The notes beneath the pieces were generated by a model, which worked only from the letters and a program-made list of their open reading frames with translations, did not search any database and was not told the DNA's origin. DNA of 64,000 nucleotides, from the NCBI GenBank assembly GCA_030524715.1, contig JAUNGB010000014.1, positions 1 through 64,000 on the forward strand, read 5' to 3'. Shown here piece by piece: positions 42,171 through 51,242 of the stretch (its first letter is position 1; each line of letters opens with the position of its first letter). This DNA is from Eubacteriales bacterium. Its GTDB lineage: Bacteria; Bacillota; Clostridia; Lachnospirales; Lachnospiraceae. The position numbers and the translations under genes were made by a program.

Positions 42171-43622
42171 CTAATCCTTCAGGCTTTCCAGAGTTTTTAC
42201 AAGGTAGTTCCAGACACGTTCCACAGATGCGATTTCCAGAACCTCGTCAGAGGTATGGATGTCCTTCATGTTCGGCCCAAGGGAAACGCAGTCCAGATCC
42301 TCGATTTTTTTATAGAAAAGCCCGCATTCCAGGCCCGCATGGATGGCGACCACCTCAGGCATGGAGCCGTACATTTCTTTGTAAATCTCAACCATTCTGT
42401 CCCGGAGCGGCGATTCTCTGCGGTACTCCCAGGCAGGATAGCCGCCCTGGATCTCATATTCCCCTCCGAGAAATTCGGTCAGGTGTTCAATTTTGTCGGA
42501 AAGAGCAATTTTGGCAGCGTCAACGGAGCTTCTGACCCCGGAGCTGGCAAACAGCTCGTCTTCAGACAGCTTCAGGCATCCAAGATTGGTGGAGGTTTCC
42601 ACAAGCCCCTCAATGGAGCCGCTCATCTTCTGGATTCCGAAGGGAATCTGATGGAGATAAAACAAAACCTTTTCACGGCTGGTTGGGTGAAGGACGGCTT
42701 CTTTGGCGCTGCCCTCATCTGTGACTGTAATGGTAATATTTTCATCGGTACCTGTGTATTCTTCCCGAAGCTGTGCCTGTACAGTCAGGGCATAAGCCTT
42801 TACTGCTTCCGTTTCTTCTTTGGAGACAAGAAGCTGTGCCAGGGATTCTTTGGTGATGACATTGTCTCTCTGGCCGCCTTCCAGGGAAAGGAGCTCATAG
42901 TATGCCTGTTTCTTTAAGCCATACAGGAAACGTCCCATCAGAAGGTTGGCGTTGGCGCGGATTTTATCAATTTCGGCGCCGGAATGGCCGCCCGCTAAGC
43001 CATGGATCTTTACGGAGATTTTTTCACCCTCTGCTTCTACGCGCTGTACAGGGATATGGCTGATCGCGGTAAGTCCGCCTGCGCAGCTTACCCACAGGCT
43101 TCCCTCTTCTTCAGAGTCCAGATTAATGAGACGTTTGCCCTTCAAAACGCTGCAGTCAAAGCCTGTCGCACCCAGAAGGCCGATCTCTTCATCAACGGTG
43201 ATCAGGATTTCCAGCGCCGGATGTTTCAGCTCTGTGCTTTCCAGCAGGGCAAGACCATAGGCTACAGCGATCCCGTCGTCGCCTCCCAGAGTGGTTCCGT
43301 TTGCAGAAATATAACCGTCTTTTACAGAAAGTTTCAGGCCATCCTTTGTGAAATCATGGTCCACATCCGGCCTTTTTTCGCAGACCATATCCATATGGCC
43401 CTGGATAATGACCGTGGGAGCGTTCTCGTATCCCGGAGCTGCCGGTTTATAAATGACCACGTTGTTCAATTCATCCTGCATATATTCAAGGTTATGGGCT
43501 TTTGCAAAGCTGACCAGATAGTCGCTGAGCTGTCTGGTATTTCCGGAACCGTGAGGGATCGCGCAGATTTCCTCAAAATAGTGAAACACTCTTTTCGGTT
43601 CGCAATTTTCTAATACTTTCAT
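42171..43622 (-). CDS. pepD: Aminoacyl-histidine dipeptidase (PepD, M20 family)
   Basis: 483 residues from the ATG at 43622 (GGAGG upstream). M20 metal site: VIIQGHMDMVCEKRPD, TLGGDDGIAVAYGLALLE, VDEEIGLLGATGFD and the late HAGLECGLF. It hydrolyses dipeptides such as beta-Ala-His (carnosine) in the cytoplasm with two zinc ions. An in-frame upstream ATG (43685) has no ribosome site and would overlap the divergent gene's start. Confidence 0.92.
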   Translation of the reverse strand: MKVLENCEPKRVFHYFEEICAIPHGSGNTRQLSDYLVSFAKAHNLEYMQDELNNVVIYKPAAPGYENAPTVIIQGHMDMVCEKRPDVDHDFTKDGLKLSVKDGYISANGTTLGGDDGIAVAYGLALLESTELKHPALEILITVDEEIGLLGATGFDCSVLKGKRLINLDSEEEGSLWVSCAGGLTAISHIPVQRVEAEGEKISVKIHGLAGGHSGAEIDKIRANANLLMGRFLYGLKKQAYYELLSLEGGQRDNVITKESLAQLLVSKEETEAVKAYALTVQAQLREEYTGTDENITITVTDEGSAKEAVLHPTSREKVLFYLHQIPFGIQKMSGSIEGLVETSTNLGCLKLSEDELFASSGVRSSVDAAKIALSDKIEHLTEFLGGEYEIQGGYPAWEYRRESPLRDRMVEIYKEMYGSMPEVVAIHAGLECGLFYKKIEDLDCVSLGPNMKDIHTSDEVLEIASVERVWNYLVKTLESLKD

Positions 43623-43694
43623 TGATGATACCTCCATTTTTGCATGTATTTCTTTTTTCTGCCATATATTAAACAAAAAAGACATGGCTGCCCT

Positions 43695-44633
43695 ATGAAA
43701 CAGAAATTAACTGCGGCAGGAATTCTCCTGCTTCTGCTTTTCCTGCTCTGCTATCCCCAGGAAGCGTTAAGCGCGTCCAGGGAAGGGATGAAGCTGTGGC
43801 TGAACACGCTCCTTCCCACGCTTCTTCCATTTCTTATTTTAACCGGTTTTTTGATCCATACCAATGGAGTAGAAAAAATTCTTGCTCCTTTTGGGCGCTT
43901 CTGGAAAAAAGTCTTCGGACTCTCTCCCTCCGGAGCTTATGCGTTCCTGCTTGGAATGCTCTGCGGCTATCCCATGGGGGCAAAAATCACATCGGATCTT
44001 TTCCGGTACGGAAAAATCGGCAAACGGGAAGCAGAATACCTGCTGACCTTCAGCAACAATGCCAGCCCTGCCTTTGTGACCACTTATCTTGCGCATGTAT
44101 GTCTGGGCGGGCGAGCGCCCTTGGGAAAAATCGTGGGGATCCTGCTTCTTGCAGATGGTTTCTGTATGGTATTTTTCCGGTTCGCGGTTTACCGCGGCCA
44201 TACGATCCGGGATTCCGGTACAGGGGATATCGGCAGTTCCCCAAAAAAAGAGACATCCGTTACCAACTCTTTGGGAGCACTTCTGGATGTCTCTATTATG
44301 AACGGTTTTGAAACCATTACACGTCTTGGGGGGTATATTCTGCTGTTCTCCCTGCTGTCCGCTTGCATCAGCCATTATTGGTTCTTTGGGCCGACAGCAA
44401 AGTACATAGTCCTTGGGGGAATGGAAATCACCACCGGGCTTTATCAGCTGTCTGAAGCCGGCCTGGGACAGGAGCTGCAGTTCCTGTGCTCCATAGTTAT
44501 GACAGCCTTCGGCGGCGCCTGTATTCTGGCGCAGACCAAAAGTGTCCTCCATGAAAAGCTGTCCATTCTGCCCTATCTGTCGGCAAAATGCCTGAACGCG
44601 CTGTTTACCGCAGTGCTGGTACTGATGCTTTAG
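43695..44633 (+). CDS. Nucleoside-recognition-domain membrane protein, YlbJ-like (sporulation)
   Basis: About 312 residues from the ATG at 43695; the frame extends to 43644, and neither start has a good ribosome site. Eight or so hydrophobic segments. The Gate-domain strings LLPFLILTGFLIHTNGVEKI, GMLCGYPMGAKITSDL and TFSNNASPAFVTTYLAHVCL match the sporulation protein YlbJ family (SpoVV), which moves dipicolinic acid across the forespore envelope in Bacillus. It is shorter than YlbJ, so the substrate is uncertain. Confidence 0.75.
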   Translation: MKQKLTAAGILLLLLFLLCYPQEALSASREGMKLWLNTLLPTLLPFLILTGFLIHTNGVEKILAPFGRFWKKVFGLSPSGAYAFLLGMLCGYPMGAKITSDLFRYGKIGKREAEYLLTFSNNASPAFVTTYLAHVCLGGRAPLGKIVGILLLADGFCMVFFRFAVYRGHTIRDSGTGDIGSSPKKETSVTNSLGALLDVSIMNGFETITRLGGYILLFSLLSACISHYWFFGPTAKYIVLGGMEITTGLYQLSEAGLGQELQFLCSIVMTAFGGACILAQTKSVLHEKLSILPYLSAKCLNALFTAVLVLML

Positions 44634-44651
44634 TTCCGGTACATCATTGTA

Positions 44652-45275
44652 TTAATCTTCCAGATCATCCAAAAGATCGTCCTCATCCGCCTCCGTATTA
44701 TCCTGATAGGAGTTGGTCATAGCGGCTGCCTGCGCAGTCTGGGGCGCCAGCTCCTGGCGGTTGCGGTTAACAACCTCCAGACAGCTCTGAAGGGCGTCGA
44801 TGAAGCCTTTGTATTTGCCGCCTGCATCTTCAAGGGTCTGGTTTAAAACAGAACCGATGGTCGCCATCATATCGTCTGTATAAGTGATGGAGCTTAAACG
44901 AATGCTGTTGGCGTCCTGTGTGGCGGAGTCCAGAATCTCCTGTGCCTGCTTGTTGGCTGCGTTGATGGTTTCGTTAGCCTGGGCATACGCCTTCTGCATA
45001 ATCTCATGCTGGGTAACCAGCTCCTGAGCCTTAGCCTGAGCGTCGGCAATAAGGCTGTCCGCTTTGGACTGTGCATCCTCTAAAATGGCGTCCTTATTGC
45101 TGATAATCTTCTGGTAACGCTTGATCTCATCAGGGGTTTTTAAACGAAGCTCACGTAACAGTTCTTCGATCTCTTCCTTATTTACGACAATCTTGGTGGT
45201 AGACAGAGGCTGATACTTACAACTGTCTACATACTCCTCAATTTCTTCAATGATCTGCTCAATTCTGCTGCTCAT
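44652..45275 (-). CDS. Coiled-coil protein, DivIVA/ATPase-H-like
   Basis: 207 residues. A short N-terminal unit (YVDSCKYQPLSTTKIVVNKE, LLRELRLKTPDEIKRY) is followed by a long alanine/glutamine-rich coiled coil (about 65-130) and an acidic tail (EADEDDLLDDLED). This layout recalls DivIVA-type scaffolds and is often labelled as V-ATPase subunit H-like. The conserved place next to coaD-rsmD in Lachnospiraceae suggests an envelope or division role. Function unproven. Confidence 0.7.
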   Translation of the reverse strand: MSSRIEQIIEEIEEYVDSCKYQPLSTTKIVVNKEEIEELLRELRLKTPDEIKRYQKIISNKDAILEDAQSKADSLIADAQAKAQELVTQHEIMQKAYAQANETINAANKQAQEILDSATQDANSIRLSSITYTDDMMATIGSVLNQTLEDAGGKYKGFIDALQSCLEVVNRNRQELAPQTAQAAAMTNSYQDNTEADEDDLLDDLED

Positions 45276-45316
45276 AGTACACTCTCCTTATTTTTATCTG
45301 TTTTGGTTAAGGAAGG

Positions 45317-45808
45317 CTATTCCTGAACCCGATTGGCTATTTTGGATTTCACCGCTTCAATGATTTCGGCGGGTGCAAACTTAGTCAGATCGCCGCCGAA
45401 ATACGCCACCTCTTTCATAATAGTGGAGCTTAAATAAGCATATTCCAGGCTGGTGGTCAGAAACACAGTATCTACATCCGGGGCAAGGACACGGTTGGTC
45501 TGCGCCATCTGAAGCTCATATTCAAAATCCGTTACCGCACGTAATCCCCGAATGATTACCTGCGCATGGTTTTCTCTGGCAAAATTAACGGAAAGCCCGT
45601 TAAACGGCTTAATGATTACATTTGGGATGTCTTTTGTAGCCTTTTCTAATATATTAACACGTTCTTCTACAGAAAACAACGGACTTTTTGCAGAATTGTG
45701 CAAAACACCGACAATTACTTTATCGAAAGAAACACTGGCACGCTGGATCACGTCCAGATGCCCGTATGTGGCCGGATCAAAGCTTCCCGGATAAACTGCG
45801 ATTACCAT
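45317..45808 (-). CDS. coaD: Phosphopantetheine adenylyltransferase
   Basis: 163 residues. Nucleotide-binding [20 protein letters not shown] (T/HxGH motif) and the ISSTxxKE-type [16 protein letters not shown]. It transfers AMP to 4'-phosphopantetheine in CoA synthesis. Third gene of the mgsA-rsmD-coaD-coiled-coil run. Confidence 0.96.
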   Translation of the reverse strand: MVIAVYPGSFDPATYGHLDVIQRASVSFDKVIVGVLHNSAKSPLFSVEERVNILEKATKDIPNVIIKPFNGLSVNFARENHAQVIIRGLRAVTDFEYELQMAQTNRVLAPDVDTVFLTTSLEYAYLSSTIMKEVAYFGGDLTKFAPAEIIEAVKSKIANRVQE

Positions 45809-45837
45809 GTATTTACACTCACTTTCTCTTCTGTTCC

Positions 45838-46389
45838 TTAAGCCTTACTCAAGAAAACATGTTTATTGGTTTTGTATTCTTTGGACCGAAGCAGCCTGTA
45901 TCCCAGATCCTCCGCATAGGAAAAATCTGTATTCAGATCCGCTTCCACAATAAGCAGTGAGTCTTCGTCGATCAGGGTGCTGTCGGCAAGGTATGCGAGT
46001 ACCTGGTTTTCCAGTTCCCTGCCGTAGGGAGGATCCATAAAAACACAGTCAAAAACACCCTTTCCTTCAAGGGAACGAAGAGCCTGCAGAACGTCCATGT
46101 TCAGCAGTTTACCATTTTCTGCGAGTTTTGTAAATGAAAGATTTTCACGAATGCATGCACATGCTTTGGGGTTCTTCTCAACAAAGACGGCTTCAGACGC
46201 ACCGCGGCTTAAAGCCTCGATGCCGATTCCGCCGCTTCCGCTGAACAAATCAAGGAAACGGCAGTCCAAAAGCTCAGGCTGCAGAATATTAAATAATGTT
46301 TCTTTGATACGGTCAGTGGTTGGTCTTGTATCTGTGCCAGGAATCGTCTTTAAAGGAAGACGCCTGGCTTTTCCGGCAATTACTCTCAT
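45838..46389 (-). CDS. rsmD: 16S rRNA (guanine966-N2)-methyltransferase
   Basis: 183 residues from the ATG at 46389, which overlaps the mgsA TGA as ATGA. RsmD marks: [56 protein letters not shown] (SAM site) and DPPYGRE. Pairing of rsmD with coaD is widespread in bacteria and supports both calls. Confidence 0.95.
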   Translation of the reverse strand: MRVIAGKARRLPLKTIPGTDTRPTTDRIKETLFNILQPELLDCRFLDLFSGSGGIGIEALSRGASEAVFVEKNPKACACIRENLSFTKLAENGKLLNMDVLQALRSLEGKGVFDCVFMDPPYGRELENQVLAYLADSTLIDEDSLLIVEADLNTDFSYAEDLGYRLLRSKEYKTNKHVFLSKA

Positions 46390-46781
46390 TTCAGGTTCAA
46401 TCTCCAATCCAGATCTCCGCGGGCAAGACCGAGAATTAATAATTCGGCAGTAGCGATATTGGTTGCCACAGGAATATTATATTGATCGCAGCGCTTCACG
46501 ATTGCCATGATATCCGGCTCCTTGGAATCGATCATCACCGGATTATAAAACAGGATGACCAGATCCAGGTCCTGTCTTTCGACCATTTCCATAAATTGCT
46601 TGTCACCGCCGATGCTACCAGCCAAAAACTTATGCACATGCAGGCTGGTTGCTTCTTCAATTCTTCTTCCAGTAGTCCCTGTTGCATAAACTTCATGCTT
46701 GGCAAGAATATTTTTGTAGGCGATGCAGAAATCTTCAATCAAAACCTTTTTGCTGTTGTGTGCAATGATACCTAAATTCAT
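46386..46781 (-). CDS. mgsA: Methylglyoxal synthase
   Basis: 131 residues. Phosphate-binding ATGTTGRRIEEATSLHVHKF, GGDKQFMEMVE and the catalytic aspartate region DLVILFYNPVMIDSKEPDIM, VKRCDQYNIPVATN. It converts dihydroxyacetone phosphate to methylglyoxal, relieving phosphosugar stress. First gene of its operon with a good promoter upstream. Confidence 0.95.
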   Translation of the reverse strand: MNLGIIAHNSKKVLIEDFCIAYKNILAKHEVYATGTTGRRIEEATSLHVHKFLAGSIGGDKQFMEMVERQDLDLVILFYNPVMIDSKEPDIMAIVKRCDQYNIPVATNIATAELLILGLARGDLDWRLNLK

Positions 46782-46870
46782 AGTTCACCTCTCCATTTTC
46801 ACCAATACATTCACGTTTTTTTATTTTTTGATGCTTTTATTTTCTGTCTTTGATACGTAACACCGTAGTT

Positions 46871-46899
46871 ATTATAACAAGTTACTAAAAGAAGTGCAA
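46871..46899 (-). promoter_or_regulatory. Promoter of the mgsA operon
   Basis: Minus strand -35 TTGCAC (46899-46894), 17-bp spacer, -10 TATAAT (46876-46871). Confidence 0.75.
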
Positions 46900-46968
46900 T
46901 TAAATCTTACAAAATATACAAAATTCATAGAAAATTAACAAAATGCTGTTTTGCTTTATTTTTTCACT

Positions 46969-48129
46969 TTATTTTTTTATGATATTTTTTGCTTTGTTTC
47001 CTTTTGATGTATTGCCTTTGCAGTTTCCTTCCTGTGTAATGGCAGTTTTGTATATTTTGTTGAATTGATTGTTATCCATATATATTTTGCTGCTGTGCCT
47101 TACAATAAATCCTGTACCGTAGACGCCTCTGGGGTCGTAGGTGGTTTTTCTGGGGCCGCTGTACCTTTTGACATTGCTGACCTTATTCTTATTGATCCGC
47201 ACATTGTAAGCATCTAAAAGGAACATTCCTGCCTGCCGGCAGTTTGAAATAGTGTTTCCGGTGATCGTACAGTTACGCCAGTCCTGAGCATAGATCCCTT
47301 CTCCGAGAAGATTTTTAATGGTATTTCCGGTGACGGTAATATCTGTATAAGGCCGGCGTTCCGCCCCGCCTCCTGTACCACTGTGGGATCCCAGCCCTCT
47401 TGCACAATTGATAAAGGTATTGTTTTTGATCAGTACTTTGTGGCAGCCCTTTCCGTTATACATGTTGTCGGTAGTGCCGAAACCGGGCATTGCCGCCTTT
47501 GTAGCCACATCAAGCTGCAGGGCCTCCTTTGGCTGAACATTCTTATATGGTACGGAAGAATCACGGTTATTGCCTGACAGCGTGCATCCGGTCATGGTAA
47601 ATCCATTCATATCGGCAACTTCCACAATGTGGCTTTTTCTTTTGGTGGTGATCGTCATATTTTTCAAAACCATGTTTTTCACACCCAGAAGCCGGATCAC
47701 TGTCCCGTCAACAGAGGAATTCTGGTTCAGAGTAGACCAGGTACCGCCTTCTACGATGATGTTTTCGGATTTTTGGGCCGGGTTGGTGCAGAACATGCCC
47801 ACTCTGGTACCATAGGCGTTAATGGTAGCTCCCACAGCGTATAAATAGGTATTGCTGGGAATCATGTATAATCGTCCGGTTTGATAGGTTCCCGGAGGGA
47901 TGACGATCTTATACTGAGTGGAGCTGTTTGCCATCTGCTGTGCTTCCAGCAGGGCACGGTACAGAGTTCTGTCAAAATCGGCGGCATCTACGTTTTTTAC
48001 AACGACATTTTTATATTTGGGAATGGAAGCGCCGGTTGTGTGGCTGCTCCCCACTTTTGCCGAAACCGGAACGGCAAAAACAATTAAAAAAATGGCTGCC
48101 AGCAGGATTTGTGTTCTTAGTTTTTTCAT
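46969..48129 (-). CDS. Secreted right-handed parallel beta-helix protein
   Basis: 386 residues with a signal peptide (TQILLAAIFLIVFAVPVSAK). Repeated short strands with asparagine ladders (GTVIRLLGVKNMVLKNMTIT, KVLIKNNTFINCARGLGSHS, ITVTGNTIKNLLGEGIYAQD, CTITGNTISNCRQAGMFLLD) indicate a pectate-lyase-like beta-helix. Such proteins bind or cut polysaccharides outside the cell. No classical pectate lyase arginine/aspartate set can be assigned from sequence alone. It stands alone with AT-rich flanks. Confidence 0.85.
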   Translation of the reverse strand: MKKLRTQILLAAIFLIVFAVPVSAKVGSSHTTGASIPKYKNVVVKNVDAADFDRTLYRALLEAQQMANSSTQYKIVIPPGTYQTGRLYMIPSNTYLYAVGATINAYGTRVGMFCTNPAQKSENIIVEGGTWSTLNQNSSVDGTVIRLLGVKNMVLKNMTITTKRKSHIVEVADMNGFTMTGCTLSGNNRDSSVPYKNVQPKEALQLDVATKAAMPGFGTTDNMYNGKGCHKVLIKNNTFINCARGLGSHSGTGGGAERRPYTDITVTGNTIKNLLGEGIYAQDWRNCTITGNTISNCRQAGMFLLDAYNVRINKNKVSNVKRYSGPRKTTYDPRGVYGTGFIVRHSSKIYMDNNQFNKIYKTAITQEGNCKGNTSKGNKAKNIIKK

Positions 48130-48457
48130 TTTTCATACTCGGCAGAAGGAACAAGTACATTCTGATCCTGAAGTAATAAGGGCAATCTTGTACAAGGATA
48201 CGGAATTTTTTCCTCTGCTGTTCTCCTTTCTTTTTATTCGTGATCTGTCCGTCTCTTTCAGAACGCAGAATCTTTATAGCGATATATTATCATACTTTTT
48301 TTGCATTTACCAGAGGAAGGATGCAGCAATCTTATTAAAAAAATAAATGCAAGTTCTTTCCATTACATGAAAGAACTTCTAGTGTATTATTTCCGGATTT
48401 TCATATACTAGCATTGTAACATCCAAACAAAACAAACAACCAAGGAGGAAATGAATT
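48130..48457. promoter_or_regulatory. AT-rich intergenic region upstream of two divergent genes
   Basis: No gene seen. A perfect hairpin AAGTTCTTTC (48351-48360) with GAAAGAACTT (48369-48378) lies about 80 nt before the spore-protein gene. CATATACTA at 48402-48410 resembles a sigma-G -10 element, expected for a SASP gene, but no -35 at the right distance is convincing. Confidence 0.4.
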
Positions 48458-48691
48458 ATGTCAAACAATACTTCTTCTAACAAAGCAGTTGTACCGGAAG
48501 CAAAAGGCGCATTAGACCGTTTCAAATTTGAAGTGGCAAACGAATTGGGCGTACCGCTTACAGACGGATATAACGGTAACCTGACTTCCAAGCAGAACGG
48601 ATCTGTCGGCGGATATATGGTAAAGAAAATGATCGAAGCACAGGAAAGACAGATGTCTCAGGGTCAGGGCGGCCAGAGCGGTCAGTACTAA
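48458..48691 (+). CDS. Alpha/beta-type small acid-soluble spore protein
   Basis: 77 residues. KGALDRFKFEVANELGVPLT contains the germination-protease cleavage context, and GGYMVKKMIEAQERQM is the second conserved helix. These proteins coat spore DNA and shield it from UV and heat. AGGAGG lies 8 nt before the ATG. Strong evidence that the organism sporulates. The C-terminal tail is glycine/glutamine rich. Confidence 0.95.
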   Translation: MSNNTSSNKAVVPEAKGALDRFKFEVANELGVPLTDGYNGNLTSKQNGSVGGYMVKKMIEAQERQMSQGQGGQSGQY

Positions 48692-48786
48692 AAATTCTGC
48701 TTCCGTTTCAATCATGAGGCTCAGATTATCCTGGATATTCTCGGATAAGCTGATCTGACAAATGATAAAACAGGAGTAAGAAAACA

Positions 48787-48840
48787 AAAAACAGCGCTGC
48801 TTTATCGCTATCTTGTAGTTATAAAGCGGTGCTGTTTTTG
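48787..48840. terminator. Bidirectional terminator between SASP and aminopeptidase genes
   Basis: AAAACAGCGCTGCTTTAT pairs with ATAAAGCGGTGCTGTTTT, with T-runs on both strands. It serves the convergent SASP and Xaa-Pro aminopeptidase genes. Confidence 0.9.
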
Positions 48841-48887
48841 CTTTGTAATTCAAGACTTGCACACGAGTCTTGAACAAATATATGCTT

Positions 48888-50687
48888 TTATATTGCTCTC
48901 GTACTTTCTTTCAGCCATTCTCTTTCGTCAGGTTCAAGATACGGAGAAATGGTTTCGTATACCTTCGCATGGTAGGTATTGAGCAGGCCGCGTTCCCGTT
49001 CGTTCATCTGTTCCGGTACGACCGCTTCCAGATCGAAGGGAACCATTGTCAGATGCTCGAAGCACATGAACTGGCCGAAGGAGGTCTTTTCTGCCTTTTT
49101 GCAGACGATCAGGTTTTCATGCCGGATACCGTATTCGCCCTCGACATAATAGCCGGGCTCGTCTGAGGTAATCATCCCCTCTTCCAGTATGGCGTTGTCA
49201 TTGCGTTCCGGTACGACCTTCCATCGGAAGCCGTTGGGGCCTTCATGGACGTTCAGGTAATAGCCGACTCCATGCCCGGTACCATGGTTGAAATCTTCTC
49301 CCATTTCCCAGAGAGGGCCTCTTGCCAGATAATCCAGATTTAATCCTCGACAGCCGTAACGGAATTTAGCGTCGGCCAGATTGAGCATACCGCGCAGAAC
49401 AGCCGTAAAAAACTTTTTCTGTTCGTCAGTGGTTGGCCCCATTACAATCGTTCTGGTAATATCTGTAGTTCCTTCAAGGTACTGTCCGCCTGTATCCGCC
49501 AGAAGGAAGCCTTCCGCCTCTATCGGTACGTCCGTTTCCGGCGTTGCTGAATAATGGTTCATTGCCGCATGAGGGCCGTAGGAAATAATAGGGTCAAAGC
49601 TGTTGCCCATAAAATGCTCCTGCTCTGCCCGCAGGCTTTCCAGCTTTACGGCAGCGCTCATTTCAGTTATGGGTATTTTCCCCACGTTCTGTTTCAGCCA
49701 GTAGATAAATTTTGTTACGGCAACGCCATCTTTGATATGTGCAATCCGTTCGTTTGCTACTTCCGTGGGGTTCTTCACTGCCTTTGGAAGAAGCGTCAGG
49801 TTCTCTTCGTCCAGAATTTCCACATTCTGAGGAATGCTGCTTACCAGCAGAGAATTTACCTTTGCTTTGCACAGAAGAATTTTGGTCTGCGGCTTTAAAT
49901 TGCGGACATATTCATAGACGTCCCCGTACGGGCGAAGCTCCGTTCCGTCTGCGGCAAGCGCTTCCTTAACCTCTGCCGGGAAAGCTCTTTCGTTGGCAAA
50001 TAAGAAAATTTTGTCTTCTGTCATGGCCAGATAGGACAGTACGACGGGGTTGCAGTGTACGTCGCCCCCGCGGATATTTAAAAGCCACGCGATATCGTCA
50101 AGAGAGGTAAGGAGAAACACATCCGCTCCCTTATCCCTCATTGCCTTTCGGATCTCGCCGCATTTATCGGTCCTGGATTTTCCGCACCAGCAAACCGCCA
50201 GTTCCTTAACAGGCTCGCAGGAAAGCGCCGGCCGGTCTTTCCAGATAGCGTCGATGAGATCCTCGCCGCAGGAAATGCTTACGCCGGATTTGGAGAGCAT
50301 TGCCGAAAGCTTATCTGCTTCGTCCGCGCTGACGGTACGTCCGTCAAAGCCGAGGCATTGTCCTGATTTCAGGTTTTTCTCCAGAAATTCGTGAATTGTA
50401 GGTACGTCCGGTTCTCCCATTTTAAAGAGCTGTACGCCGCTTCCCTCCAACTGCTGGGCAGCCTGAATAAAATAACGTCCGTCCGTCCACAGCCCTGCCA
50501 TATCCTGCATAATAACAGCCGCTCCCGCAGAGCCGGTAAATCCCGTGATGAATTTTCTGCATTTAAAATAGTCGCCCACATACTCGGAAGAGTGGAAATC
50601 GTCAGTGGGAACCAGATATGCATCGATTCCCTTTTGTGCCATCAGGGCGCGCAGAGAGGACAGACGTTCTTGTATTATATTACTCAT
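48888..50687 (-). CDS. Xaa-Pro aminopeptidase, long form (M24B)
   Basis: 599 residues. Two creatinase-N-like domains, then the pita-bread metallopeptidase with metal ligands in LADTGGQYLEGTTDITRTIV, NHGTGHGVGYYLNVHEGP, ITSDEPGYY and GIRHENLIVCKK. It removes N-terminal residues preceding proline; the long form resembles eukaryotic APP1. Full length for the family. It ends just before a bidirectional terminator. Confidence 0.93.
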   Translation of the reverse strand: MSNIIQERLSSLRALMAQKGIDAYLVPTDDFHSSEYVGDYFKCRKFITGFTGSAGAAVIMQDMAGLWTDGRYFIQAAQQLEGSGVQLFKMGEPDVPTIHEFLEKNLKSGQCLGFDGRTVSADEADKLSAMLSKSGVSISCGEDLIDAIWKDRPALSCEPVKELAVCWCGKSRTDKCGEIRKAMRDKGADVFLLTSLDDIAWLLNIRGGDVHCNPVVLSYLAMTEDKIFLFANERAFPAEVKEALAADGTELRPYGDVYEYVRNLKPQTKILLCKAKVNSLLVSSIPQNVEILDEENLTLLPKAVKNPTEVANERIAHIKDGVAVTKFIYWLKQNVGKIPITEMSAAVKLESLRAEQEHFMGNSFDPIISYGPHAAMNHYSATPETDVPIEAEGFLLADTGGQYLEGTTDITRTIVMGPTTDEQKKFFTAVLRGMLNLADAKFRYGCRGLNLDYLARGPLWEMGEDFNHGTGHGVGYYLNVHEGPNGFRWKVVPERNDNAILEEGMITSDEPGYYVEGEYGIRHENLIVCKKAEKTSFGQFMCFEHLTMVPFDLEAVVPEQMNERERGLLNTYHAKVYETISPYLEPDEREWLKESTRAI

Positions 50688-50706
50688 ATTTCATTCCTGC
50701 TCCCGA

Positions 50707-51045
50707 TTATAATCCCAGGAAGCCTGTGATGTCATTGTTGATGACGTAATGGGCTCCGTTGTCTTCCGGTTTGATGTAAACCTTTAAGTCAACAAGCTCT
50801 TCTTCTTTCCTGCCCATCTCATCTGTCCAGATTTTTTTGATATTTTCAACTACGTCCTTTGCGTAGACTTCCTTGCCCCAGAACTGAACATAAACTTCTG
50901 TGTTGGCAACGGCCTTCTTAGCAGCCGTTTTTCTGGTCGTGGTTTTCTTAGCAGCCGGTTTCTTTGCAGGAGCCTCTTTTGCTGTAGCTGTCTTTGCAGT
51001 GGTTGTCTTAGGTTCCGCTGTTTTGGTTGATGTTTTTGTAGCCAT
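50707..51045 (-). CDS. DUF6465 family protein with lysine/alanine/threonine-rich tail
   Basis: 112 residues. The first about 50 are basic and histone H1-like ([19 protein letters not shown]). The remaining about 60 form the DUF6465 domain ([39 protein letters not shown]). I know the family from Lachnospiraceae; function unknown. The basic tail suggests nucleic acid or envelope binding. It lies 19 nt upstream of the aminopeptidase gene on the same strand. Confidence 0.8.
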   Translation of the reverse strand: MATKTSTKTAEPKTTTAKTATAKEAPAKKPAAKKTTTRKTAAKKAVANTEVYVQFWGKEVYAKDVVENIKKIWTDEMGRKEEELVDLKVYIKPEDNGAHYVINNDITGFLGL

Positions 51046-51242
51046 TTGATAGCCTCCTTACAAGGTGAAAAATTAATGATACGTGCGCATTATTACACAA
51101 TTTTGCACGTCTGTCAAATACCCTATGTATTTAACTACGCCACTAGAATACTACGTTTTACCGGGTTTTGCAAGATTTTCTTTTTAGAAATGCCCTCCGG
51201 TTTCCTGTAAAGGAAATACCGGGAGCATTAGCATTTTCCGGT

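Noticed and set aside
48381..48410. Sigma-G promoter for the SASP gene
   Set aside because: A CATATACTA -10-like string exists, but no -35 match at 17-18 bp; noted as possible but not called.
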